Origin: CAYVFC01 sp964450715
GTDB lineage: Bacteria; Myxococcota_A; Polyangia; Polyangiales; JAFGIB01
NCBI GenBank assembly: GCA_964450715.1
Contig: CAYVFC010000160.1
Location: 1 to 17,183 of the forward strand
DNA: 17,183 nt
Direction: 5' to 3'
Under the pieces are notes generated by a model. The model saw only the letters and a list, made by a program, of their open reading frames with translations. It had not been told where the DNA came from and did no database searches. Position 1 is the first letter of the stretch. Each line of letters opens with the position of its first letter. Position numbers and translations under genes: made by a program. Positions 7,531 to 15,296 of the stretch are shown here, piece after piece.

Positions 7531-8886
7531 ATGGTACAGCCTCGGATCGAATCGGGATTGGTCGATGCAAACGCGCTGGCAGCCGAGATCCGCAGACTCG
7601 CGCTCAGGCACACCCGACGCGGAACGATCGATGTGCCCGACGCCGAGGGCCTGACCTTCGGCGATCTGCTGGCGCACCAGAACGGCGTTGCCCGCCGTCT
7701 GGCGCGCGAGATCCGCAGCGGCGCCTATCGGTTCGGGCCGGTCCGCCCGCGCCGGATCCGTCTCGACGGCCGTATGCGCACCATTTACGCGGCCTCGGTC
7801 CTGGATACCGTGGTCTTGGCCGCGCTGGCCGGCTCGCTGACGGCGATGCTCGATCCGCTTCTGCCCCAAAGCCTTCACTCCTATCGCCGGGGCCGTTCCT
7901 CGTGGCGGGCGGTCTCGCTCCTCGCCGGCTTTTTGCGCGCGCACCGCCGGGCGCGACCGCGGCCGCGCGACAGGGGCCTGTACGTTTTACGGCGCGATGT
8001 GCAGGCCTATGGCGAGTCGATCCCGGTGGGCGAGGAGTCGCTACTCTGGAACGAACTGGATGCGTTGCTGCGTCAGGCGGGCCGCGGCGACGCGCCCGCC
8101 GTCTCCGCGCTGCTGGCCCGTGCCGTCCGGCCCCGGGTGGCCTACCCGGATGGTTCGATCAAAACGCTGCCCACCGGAGTGCCCACCGGTTCTGCACTAC
8201 AACCTCTGGTCAACAACGCCTATCTCGCCCCGCTCGACCGCGAGCTGGAACGGATCGAGGCAGGCTTTTACGCCCGATACGGGGACGACATCGTGTTCGC
8301 CCACCCGGACGCTCGGGTCGCGCAAGAGGCGTCGCAACGCATCGACAGGCTGGTCGCCGACCGCGGTCTGCAGATCCACCCGCAAAAGCGCTCAGACCAC
8401 TATTTCAACGGCGCCGGCCGCGCCTCGCAGGCGTGGCCCGAGGCGCGCGGGACCTCCGTCCTGGACTACCTAGGGTATCGCATTCGCTTTCAGGGTACCG
8501 TTGCCATGAAAACCATCCGGCAGCGCGAGCTGTTTACCCAGCTCGGCCGCCGTCTGGCGCACGGCGATCAGTTGCTGACAGACGCCGATCCCGGCACGCG
8601 CCTGTCGACGCTGTGTGCGGTGGTCAACCGCGCGCTCGATCCCGGATGCGCGCTCTGCGTTCCGGCCGCCTCCGCCCTGCGCTATCTGGTCAACGACCGG
8701 GGCCAGCTTCGCGACTTTGACTACCGTATCGCACGCACGCTGGCCCAACGACTGAGCGGCATACGCGGCGTACGTGCCTTCCGGCGCGTGCCCTATGGGC
8801 GCCTGCGGAGCCGCGGCGCCCTGCTGTCGCTGGTGGACAGACGTAATCGCGCCGGACGACCCGGAAGAACGGAGCGGGGTTCGTGA
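7501..8886 (+). CDS. Reverse transcriptase, stand-alone, unassigned class
   Basis: 461 residues. An in-frame TGA at 7489 limits the start to ATG 7501 or ATG 7531 (11 codons on); neither has a good ribosome site. RT motifs appear in order: HSYRRGRSSWRAV (motif 2 type), RRDVQAYGESI with catalytic Asp166 (motif A), LPTGVPTGSALQPLVNNAYLAPLD at 223-246 (motif B), YGDD at 260-263 (motif C, both Asp present), GLQIHPQKRSD (motif D) and LDYLGYRI at 321-328 (motif E). A ~130-residue Arg-rich thumb-like tail follows. There is no HNH or maturase domain, no nitrilase fusion, and none of the retron hallmarks I know. The motif B (TGSALQP) differs from group II introns (QGxxxSP) and DGR RTs (GxxxSQ). It therefore looks like a solitary RT, possibly of the UG/defence-type groups. 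The stop overlaps the next gene's GTG. All catalytic residues are intact, so it is probably active. Confidence 0.93.
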   Translation: MPLPAAGFAFMVQPRIESGLVDANALAAEIRRLALRHTRRGTIDVPDAEGLTFGDLLAHQNGVARRLAREIRSGAYRFGPVRPRRIRLDGRMRTIYAASVLDTVVLAALAGSLTAMLDPLLPQSLHSYRRGRSSWRAVSLLAGFLRAHRRARPRPRDRGLYVLRRDVQAYGESIPVGEESLLWNELDALLRQAGRGDAPAVSALLARAVRPRVAYPDGSIKTLPTGVPTGSALQPLVNNAYLAPLDRELERIEAGFYARYGDDIVFAHPDARVAQEASQRIDRLVADRGLQIHPQKRSDHYFNGAGRASQAWPEARGTSVLDYLGYRIRFQGTVAMKTIRQRELFTQLGRRLAHGDQLLTDADPGTRLSTLCAVVNRALDPGCALCVPAASALRYLVNDRGQLRDFDYRIARTLAQRLSGIRGVRAFRRVPYGRLRSRGALLSLVDRRNRAGRPGRTERGS

Positions 8887-10937
8887 GCCCGGTTCGCCAG
8901 TGGCTGACCCGCCGGGTCCGGCGGTCGCGAAGCCGACCCAACCTGGACGAGGCGCTGCTCTTCGGGCGGCAGCGCGCCTATGCCTGGTACCGATTGCGGT
9001 TTCTGGTGATCCGCTCCGGTCTGCGTACGGTTCTGCACGTTTTGGAGATCCTGCTCTTCGCGCTGGTGGTCTGGCCCGAGTTTCTGCCCTACTTCCTGGT
9101 CTTGCGCAGCGGCACGGCCGTTTTCTCCGGCTTGTACTGGGGATGGCTGGAACAGATGCGGGCCGAGACGCGTCAACAGTGGCAAAAAGGCGATTCCGCC
9201 GGCGTGCGGATGGTCATCGACCGATGGTTGAAGCTGGCGCTGGTGGTGGTCGCGCTGCAGCTTCTGGCCATGGGCGGCTACCTGAAGTGGTTCCCCTCGC
9301 CCTTTACCTCTTTCTCCATCCTAGACGCCTACATCATCGCCTGCTTTGTCCGGCTGGGACTGGACACACTGGCGCGTACCTTTCACGCCGGTATCTTTGC
9401 CGTGCGTAGGGTCTACCGGCCGTTGTTCTCGTTGCTGGCCGGCGATCTTGCCGACGTGATGGCGGTGCTGCTGTTGATTCAATGGCTGGGGCCCTGGAGC
9501 TTCGCGCCCGCGCTGATCGTGGGCGGCGTGGTACGAAACGCGTTCGCCCTGTACTACACCCGCCGCGCCTATCAACGGACGCGCGTGCCGGCCTTGCGCT
9601 GGCGCCTCTTTTTACGCCACTCGCTGCCGCGCTTCGAATCGCTGCTGCCCGCGTTCAAGCACGCAGCCGCCAACTTCACCCTTCAGCTGGACGCCTGGCT
9701 GATCATGGCGCTGGTCGCCGCCGACTCGGGCAATCGCGGCCACATGTTCGCGGCCACGCTCTTTCATCTGTTTCGCCCCCTGTTTGGCGCCGGAGCGGTC
9801 TGGGCGCGGGTTTTTTACTTCGACTTCAAGCGCCTGCAGACCGGATCCTTTGATCTGCTCCGGGAACGTTTCGAACGCTTCATGAGATCCCTGGCCTGGA
9901 TCGCCTCGGCTGCCATCGGCGCTCTTCTGATCGTGATCGCGCCTCTCTTGCTCGGTCCTCGGCTGCGCTGGGAAGTGCTGGCGCTGCTGCTGCCCTTCAT
10001 CTCCGCCCGTTCCCTGCTGGCGCTTTACCAGGTGCAGGCCTTTTCCTACGAACGGTACGGCCATCTGTTGCTAATAGGACTGGGGGCGGCCGCTCTTTTG
10101 CTTTCGGTATCCTTTCTCCCAACCGACCTGCCGGTCACGCTGGCCCTGCTCGGCATCGGTCTATTTGCTATCGTTTTACTGGTCCGAGCGCCGCGCCACG
10201 CGCACCCACCCGACCGGGCGCAGGGAACGCTCCGCGGTTTTGCCGCCTGGCTGACCGAGCTGGCCGCGGCCCGGGGACCGGTCCGGGTCTGGATCGCTCA
10301 GTGCGAACGGCGCCTGATGCCGGCGGGCCGGGTCGGTCGTGCACTCGTCTCCGGCTTTCCCGAGGCGCGCTTCACCCGCTTCGGCCGTAATCGTTTGCTC
10401 TGGTACGCGCCGGCAGCGATCGATACCGATTTGTTCGTCAACAGGCTCATAGTTCAGAGCGCCGGCTGTCTGAGCGCATTGTGGACCGGCCCGGTCGGCG
10501 CTAACGGCGTGACGGCCTGGCGCGAGGCCGCCGCCCGGCTACCCGCGGGCGACCCGCTGCGCGCTCTCGGGTCCGGCTTGGCAGTCGATCCCTCGCGGTT
10601 GCTGGCACGCTTCCAGCAGCAATTTCCCGAGGGCACCGCCATCGGCTCCGGATCGCCTACCTCTTTAATCGATCTATCCGTTCGTCGGTCGCAGCACGAC
10701 CGGCGTCTGCGCCGCTGCATCGTTCGCGAGCTGCGCCGGCTGGCCGCCGGCGGCGGCGGCGGCCGGACGCGGGCAGCAGCCGACGATCCCCTGGACATCA
10801 CGGTGTTTTGCCCACAGGGCGAGCCCCGGCTCATCTTCTGCCTGCCCCGGACCATCGAGGCCGACGCTCGAACCGAATGGCGGCGCTTTGTCGAGCAGGC
10901 CACCGCCTCGGCCAGCCTGCAGGGGGCGGCCGGTTAA
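8883..10937 (+). CDS. 12-TM MOP/flippase-like membrane protein with unknown C-terminal domain, coupled to RT
   Basis: 684 residues from GTG 8883, which overlaps the RT stop (GTGA); GGAG at 8871-8874 is well placed, so translational coupling is likely. A short basic N-terminus precedes about 12 hydrophobic segments (near 47-64, 68-88, 117-134, 145-160, 181-201, 205-225, 265-281, 288-312, 336-358, 363-383, 393-412, 417-435). This count and the long Arg-rich loops recall MOP-superfamily exporters such as O-antigen flippases, but I see no diagnostic motif, so the fold is an inference. Residues about 440-684 are soluble, likely cytoplasmic, Arg- and Trp-containing (VRVWIAQCERRL, RNRLLWYAP, ALWTGPVGANG) with a Gly-rich linker (AAGGGGGRTRA). 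I do not recognise this domain. The tight overlap says RT and membrane protein act together, perhaps with the RT product sensed or acting at the membrane. Confidence 0.8.
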   Translation: MSPVRQWLTRRVRRSRSRPNLDEALLFGRQRAYAWYRLRFLVIRSGLRTVLHVLEILLFALVVWPEFLPYFLVLRSGTAVFSGLYWGWLEQMRAETRQQWQKGDSAGVRMVIDRWLKLALVVVALQLLAMGGYLKWFPSPFTSFSILDAYIIACFVRLGLDTLARTFHAGIFAVRRVYRPLFSLLAGDLADVMAVLLLIQWLGPWSFAPALIVGGVVRNAFALYYTRRAYQRTRVPALRWRLFLRHSLPRFESLLPAFKHAAANFTLQLDAWLIMALVAADSGNRGHMFAATLFHLFRPLFGAGAVWARVFYFDFKRLQTGSFDLLRERFERFMRSLAWIASAAIGALLIVIAPLLLGPRLRWEVLALLLPFISARSLLALYQVQAFSYERYGHLLLIGLGAAALLLSVSFLPTDLPVTLALLGIGLFAIVLLVRAPRHAHPPDRAQGTLRGFAAWLTELAAARGPVRVWIAQCERRLMPAGRVGRALVSGFPEARFTRFGRNRLLWYAPAAIDTDLFVNRLIVQSAGCLSALWTGPVGANGVTAWREAAARLPAGDPLRALGSGLAVDPSRLLARFQQQFPEGTAIGSGSPTSLIDLSVRRSQHDRRLRRCIVRELRRLAAGGGGGRTRAAADDPLDITVFCPQGEPRLIFCLPRTIEADARTEWRRFVEQATASASLQGAAG

Positions 10938-11062
10938 GCCGCGCAGCTGGCTCGAGCTGAAATCGGTCGCGCGTTGAACCGCGTTCGACCTTTCCGTAGC
11001 GTGCCGCGATTGCGAAGTGCAGCTGTTTGTTTGGCGCGATAGTTGCGGCTTCGAGGTGCAGC

Positions 11063-11842
11063 CTACGGTTTGGAGGGGGCTGTATGATGTGCCCGCGCTT
11101 GGGCCGGCAGTCGGTCCTTCTGTTCCAATTCTTTATAGTATAAACTATGTAATATAGCTACCTCTTCCACGCTCTTCTTGCCATCGATCATGCTGTGGAT
11201 AGGGCCTTTTATCGCAAACAAGGTCAGGTAGATATGCACCGCGTACATGGCAACAATGGCGACTGCAAAGGCATGATGGACAAGCGCCATGGCCCTAAGC
11301 AGCGACATGCTCCCCCATAGCATGTACATGGATAGTCCCGTACCGGCCATAACCAGCCCGCCCGAGGTGGCCAACCAAAACCATACCTTTTGACCCGCGT
11401 TGAATCGATGTGCAGGCAGTGGATGCATCTTCTTGCTAAAATAGCCCCCGGCTACCCTTAGCCATCTCATATCGTGCTTGCGCGGAATCATGGGAATGAA
11501 CCACTGCAGAAACATGATCAGCACGGAAAGGGAAAAAACTACCGCCGTCATGGCATGAACGAAGCGGTTGAATGCGACGGCCTCGGTGCCACCCAGAACC
11601 TCCTTGAAACCGGCCGTTCCCCCAAAGACGATCACCATCCCTGTGCCGATGAGCACCGTACAGCTCACCGCAGCGGTCCAGTGCACCAACCTGGTTGCCA
11701 GTGAATAGTAAAGGGTTTCCCCTTTTTCGAGGGTGAATTCTCTGGGACCGATGAAAAGGTAGTGCAGAATGGCTACGATCGATATGAGGATAACTACGGA
11801 CAATAGAAGCCAAAGAAGATGCTCTCCAAGCAACGATTTCAT
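11063..11842 (-). CDS. FdnI-like dihaem cytochrome b, quinone-facing membrane subunit
   Basis: 259 residues from ATG 11842; the frame is open to 11890, but that start would overlap the upstream gene by 34 bp and delay the first TM helix. Five TM segments lie at about 10-30, 53-73, 92-115, 155-176 and 184-212. RLVHW (His54), FVHAM (His96), LVHH (His189/190) and AVHIY (His203) are candidate haem b ligands. RFNAGQKVWFW (146-156) matches the NAGQK signature of formate-dehydrogenase-N gamma subunits and related HydC/cytochrome b561-type proteins. The family carries electrons between the quinone pool and a partner redox protein at the inner membrane. No formate dehydrogenase or hydrogenase gene is nearby. 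The partner is the multihaem lipoprotein encoded 14 bp upstream in the same operon, similar in concept to Geobacter CbcBA-type bc units. The charged tail (221-259) is probably cytoplasmic. Confidence 0.88.
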   Translation of the reverse strand: MKSLLGEHLLWLLLSVVILISIVAILHYLFIGPREFTLEKGETLYYSLATRLVHWTAAVSCTVLIGTGMVIVFGGTAGFKEVLGGTEAVAFNRFVHAMTAVVFSLSVLIMFLQWFIPMIPRKHDMRWLRVAGGYFSKKMHPLPAHRFNAGQKVWFWLATSGGLVMAGTGLSMYMLWGSMSLLRAMALVHHAFAVAIVAMYAVHIYLTLFAIKGPIHSMIDGKKSVEEVAILHSLYYKELEQKDRLPAQARAHHTAPSKP

Positions 11843-11856
11843 AATCGATATCACTG

Positions 11857-12354
11857 CTATTCCTTGGGCTTCAGACCATCGGGATGACACTCCAAACAGA
11901 AGTCGTTCGAAGCATCGTCAGTGGGAAAATCCGGATTCGATGCGTGTGTTTCGACCATCTTTTCCCGTTCGTGCACCTGCAGATGACAGTCAATGCAATC
12001 GATATTATCCGCAGCATAGAGCGCTAAATCCGGATTGTGACAGTCAAGACATCTAAATCCTCCGTGTATGCCCGTATAGCGAGGAAACGAATCCTCGGGG
12101 TGAATTCCCGATACGGCTTTGTTCCATGATTCTGTCCCATGACAGATACATGTTTCAGGACACCGCATGTGATCCGGATGGGGACCGTTGTCGAAATCGA
12201 CCCGATGACAGACCAGACACTCTTCTTCGGTTACTTCCAGGTGAGCTTTGTCTACCGAAGAACAAGCCTGGGTTACCAGCAATACAAAGATGGCGCCGAG
12301 AACGAGGGTGGCCATCCAGCTAAACTCGAAAGGCGCCAGTGCTGATCCGGGCAT
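11857..12354 (-). CDS. Lipoprotein multihaem cytochrome c
   Basis: 165 residues from ATG 12354. Alternatives are TTG 12390 upstream and ATG 12315, which would begin at MATLVLG. The signal sequence ATLVLGAIFVLLVTQAC ends in a plausible lipobox (Cys31), so the protein is membrane-anchored and periplasmic or outer-membrane. Four canonical CxxCH haem motifs lie at 46-50, 102-106, 120-124 and 153-157. Between the first two, CPETCICH (65-72) has Cys-His preceded by oddly spaced cysteines (CX5CH or CXCH), a possible fifth, non-canonical haem site or a disulphide. Extra His residues (58, 62, 85, 97, 128, 137) could be distal ligands. It lies 14 bp upstream of the cytochrome b gene; the pair probably forms a quinol-linked redox unit handing electrons to periplasmic cytochromes. 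It is divergent from the 33-haem gene. Confidence 0.88.
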   Translation of the reverse strand: MPGSALAPFEFSWMATLVLGAIFVLLVTQACSSVDKAHLEVTEEECLVCHRVDFDNGPHPDHMRCPETCICHGTESWNKAVSGIHPEDSFPRYTGIHGGFRCLDCHNPDLALYAADNIDCIDCHLQVHEREKMVETHASNPDFPTDDASNDFCLECHPDGLKPKE

Positions 12355-12360
12355 CACCTT

Positions 12361-12390
12361 ACTATTGGTTGTTCCCGGAGCGAATGTCAA
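12361..12390 (-). promoter_or_regulatory. Possible minus-strand promoter for the cytochrome lipoprotein operon
   Basis: On the minus strand TTGACA (12390-12385) is followed after 18 bp by AATAGT (12366-12361, 4/6 match to TATAAT). The predicted transcript start falls near 12354, which would make the ATG at 12354 nearly leaderless or favour the start at 12315. Motif match only. Confidence 0.3.
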
Positions 12391-12456
12391 ACGTCAACAC
12401 ACGGAGACATTCATACCCAGCATCTGAACGTAGCGCTGCCGTGGTCGTATTCGTAA

Positions 12457-12486
12457 TCGTGGCCTCCGCCCATAGGTTGGTATAAT
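12457..12486 (+). promoter_or_regulatory. Possible promoter for the 33-haem cytochrome operon
   Basis: A perfect TATAAT lies at 12481-12486, about 90 bp before the ATG at 12576. The -35 region at a fitting distance (TCGTGG or CGTGGC near 12457-12463) is poor, so an activator may be needed if this is used. It sits in the AT-richer divergent spacer between the two redox operons. Confidence 0.3.
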
Positions 12487-12575
12487 CTCACGCTTCTATT
12501 GAAAACAGTCCTGTATTATGCAATTCGGTTTCCTCGCCTTTTCAACCGCTATTGAATTCTCACGTTGCCCGTCCG

Positions 12576-15296
12576 ATGCGGTTCGGTTCGATACGAACAC
12601 TCCATTCGAGACTTCCTTCCGTCTGTTCGGCTTCTTCGGGCCTTCTGTTCGGATTCTTTTCCGTGCTGGTCTGCGCGATCTGGACGGCGGATTCCCGAGC
12701 CCAATTCTTGTTGCCGGGTCCTCTATCTCGAGCACACGCCGAGCTCGAGATCGGCGATCAATGCTTCAAGTGTCACGATGAGGGGCGCACGGTAGGCGAC
12801 AACAAGTGTATTGATTGCCACGCGGAGATAGGAGAGCAGCGAAGACGATCAAAGGGGCTGCACGGAAAGGTCAACGCCGACAGGAAATGCGGGACATGTC
12901 ACACGGAACATAAGCGGCGTAGCCATTCGCTGATCCCCTGGCCCGACGGGAAGCGAGAGAGCTTCGACCATTCGGTCACCAGTTGGACTCTGAAAGGGGC
13001 CCACGCTACGACGAATTGCGACAAGTGCCATGATCTGAAGAGCTCCCGGGGAGCCAGGACCTATCTCGGGTTGAATCGAGAATGCGGTACCTGTCATGAA
13101 GATCCCCACCTGAATCGATTGGGCGGCGATTGCCTCTCCTGCCATACGGAGAATAACTGGAAGGAGGTCGATCTCGAGGGATTCGACCACGATCTGGCGC
13201 GCTACAAACTGGTGGGTAAACACGAGCAAGTGGCTTGTGAGAAATGCCATGCCGACCCGGCGAAGTATCTGAACATGGATTTCCGGAGCTGTACTAGCTG
13301 CCATAGAGACGAGACCCACAAGGGGCGCTACGGAGGCGATTGTACGAAGTGCCATAATCAGACAGATTGGCGTGCAGACATGCGTCCCGGTGCTCATCCT
13401 GGGGTAAGCCTGACGGGAGGCCATGCCGCTGTTCCTTGTCGTAAGTGCCACGATCGGGGGATGCTGTCGCCCCCATCAAAGGGAGAACGATGCGTTTCAT
13501 GTCACGATCGACAGCACAAGGCGGACCTGGGAGATGATTGCGCCGATTGTCACAAGCGCGTCCGATGGTTCGGAGTAGCCGATTCAAAGCGACGTATCGT
13601 GCATGAAAAGACGACCTATCCCCTCGAGGGCAAGCATGCCGAGGTGCAGTGTCAGGGGTGCCATCTCGCCAGCTTACCGCTCAAAACGCGCTACAGAGCC
13701 CTGAAGCATGATCGATGTGATAGTTGTCACGAAGATCCACATGCTCAACCCGATGCACCGCCATCTACATTGGATTGCCGGGAATGCCACGCCGTAAGGG
13801 GTTTCAAGCCCTCGACCTTTACGCTGGAACGTCATGAGGCAACCCGCTTTCCCCTGGAGGGTCGCCACCTGGCTGTACCCTGTAGCTCCTGCCATCCATC
13901 CACGAAAGCTGACCCCTCGCGTCACGTCTGGCGCGTAGACAGGCTCAATTGCACGGACTGTCATGAGAATCCCCACGGTGCGAATTTCCAGGAGGAAATC
14001 GCCCGCCGGGGATGTAGCCATTGCCATACCGTTGACAGCTGGAATCGCCCCACCATAGAGCACAAAGAGTTCAAGCTCACGGGAATGCACAAAAAATTGC
14101 CCTGTACGGCCTGCCACGATACCTCGGCTGCGGATCGCAAGGCGGGCCAGGGACCCGGCTATCGTCGTCTCCCCAAGACCTGCGAAGGTTGCCATGAGGA
14201 CGTACATCTCGGTCAGTTCCGACTCAGCGTACCGACGCGCGCCTGCGACGATTGCCACGATACGAACAGCTTCGAGATTGCCGATTTCGACCATCTCAAG
14301 GTCACGGGATACCCCTTGGAGGGTAAGCATGGCTCACTTGAATGTACGAAATGTCATCCGCAGCAGCGACTCAGGGATGGCAGCCAGACAGTTCGATACC
14401 GTCTCGGTTTCAACGAATGCCAGAACTGTCATGCCAATCCCCACAGGAGTCTGGGAGAGATCGCCAGAACGCGGCAGGATTCCGGCCCCTCTTCGAAAAA
14501 CCGAGGAGCGAAACAGTTTATTCGGTGCTCGCTCTGTCACATTGCAGAATCCTGGAAAGTCTCGGTATCCGGACCGGTATCGGGTGGGTTCGACCACGGC
14601 CTGACCGGATTTCCGCTGACAGGCAGGCACAAGACCACCGCCTGTACCTCCTGTCATCGAACCGACAAACCCTTGACCCGTCAGTGTGAGGGCTGTCACC
14701 GGGATGCGCACGAGGGGCGGCTATCATCCCGCTGCGATGCCTGTCACACCTCTTCCGGATGGCAGCGAACCCGAGCCATCGAGCGCCATCGGTTAACCCG
14801 TCTTCCCCTGACCGGCATGCACGCCCTGGCCGATTGTAGCGAATGCCATCGCCGTACGGACGGACGTCAGTACAGCGGCGTTCCGTCGGACTGCTACAGC
14901 TGTCACAAAGCGGACTACTACCGCTCCGAGTTTCACTCCAATCACCTGCGCGATACCGAAGCGCAGCCGCTTCTGTCCGTTTCATCCAGGGACTGTGCCC
15001 GGTGCCACCAGGCGACTGCCTGGTCACCGGCCTTCGTCGATCCAGAGGTCTTCAACAGTCGGCAGGCGTTGCTCGCTCCCCGTGGTCACGATCTGAAATT
15101 CCCCATCTCCTACGGTCCCCATCGGCAATCCCAATGCGATGACTGCCACGTTTCCGGCTCTTCACCTCGCATGATCCGTTGCACCGGATGTCATGCCCAT
15201 AATCCGTTAAAACTCCGGAAGCAGCACCGCACGGTACCCGCTCCGGACCAGAGCACTTCCTGTATAGGCTGTCATCGGGGAGGGATTGCGAGATGA
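12576..15296 (+). CDS. 33-haem c-type cytochrome, exported
   Basis: 906 residues from ATG 12576; a TTG at 12552 in frame is an alternative, and neither has a clear ribosome site. A signal peptide (basic start, hydrophobic GLLFGFFSVLVCAIWTA, likely cut after DSRA) is followed by 33 CxxCH motifs that I counted, from CFKCH at 63 to CIGCH at 896-900, about one haem per 25 residues. At least nine copies of a pattern like DH-x-(4,6)-PLxGxH-x4-CxxCH, for example YPLEGKHAEVQCQGCH and FPLTGRHKTTACTSCH, show that the protein grew by repeating a roughly three-haem module. CHEDPH and CHENPH motifs alternate with these. No lipobox was seen. The protein should form a long haem wire in the periplasm or within or outside the outer membrane. 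It overlaps the beta-barrel gene by 4 bp, which supports a porin-cytochrome conduit. I cannot assign it to a named Geobacter or Shewanella protein. Confidence 0.95.
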   Translation: MRFGSIRTLHSRLPSVCSASSGLLFGFFSVLVCAIWTADSRAQFLLPGPLSRAHAELEIGDQCFKCHDEGRTVGDNKCIDCHAEIGEQRRRSKGLHGKVNADRKCGTCHTEHKRRSHSLIPWPDGKRESFDHSVTSWTLKGAHATTNCDKCHDLKSSRGARTYLGLNRECGTCHEDPHLNRLGGDCLSCHTENNWKEVDLEGFDHDLARYKLVGKHEQVACEKCHADPAKYLNMDFRSCTSCHRDETHKGRYGGDCTKCHNQTDWRADMRPGAHPGVSLTGGHAAVPCRKCHDRGMLSPPSKGERCVSCHDRQHKADLGDDCADCHKRVRWFGVADSKRRIVHEKTTYPLEGKHAEVQCQGCHLASLPLKTRYRALKHDRCDSCHEDPHAQPDAPPSTLDCRECHAVRGFKPSTFTLERHEATRFPLEGRHLAVPCSSCHPSTKADPSRHVWRVDRLNCTDCHENPHGANFQEEIARRGCSHCHTVDSWNRPTIEHKEFKLTGMHKKLPCTACHDTSAADRKAGQGPGYRRLPKTCEGCHEDVHLGQFRLSVPTRACDDCHDTNSFEIADFDHLKVTGYPLEGKHGSLECTKCHPQQRLRDGSQTVRYRLGFNECQNCHANPHRSLGEIARTRQDSGPSSKNRGAKQFIRCSLCHIAESWKVSVSGPVSGGFDHGLTGFPLTGRHKTTACTSCHRTDKPLTRQCEGCHRDAHEGRLSSRCDACHTSSGWQRTRAIERHRLTRLPLTGMHALADCSECHRRTDGRQYSGVPSDCYSCHKADYYRSEFHSNHLRDTEAQPLLSVSSRDCARCHQATAWSPAFVDPEVFNSRQALLAPRGHDLKFPISYGPHRQSQCDDCHVSGSSPRMIRCTGCHAHNPLKLRKQHRTVPAPDQSTSCIGCHRGGIAR

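Noticed and set aside
7464..8720. 418-codon plus-strand frame over the RT
   Set aside because: Arg/Pro-rich translation in another frame of the RT gene, which has clear catalytic motifs.
5019..8886. Diversity-generating retroelement with the lipoprotein as variable target
   Set aside because: No segment of 7044-7500 matches the 3' end of the lipoprotein gene with adenine-biased mismatches, and the RT lacks the DGR GxxxSQ motif B. A distant template repeat outside the window cannot be excluded.
7044..8886. Group II intron with RT as intron-encoded protein
   Set aside because: Motif B and C differ from intron RTs, no maturase or HNH is seen, and the overlap with the next gene leaves no room for intron domains V-VI after the RT.
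7044..8886. Retron
   Set aside because: A structured RNA upstream fits, but the retron RT hallmarks (VTG, NAxxH) are not visible and I cannot find paired a1/a2-type ends or the branching-G context.
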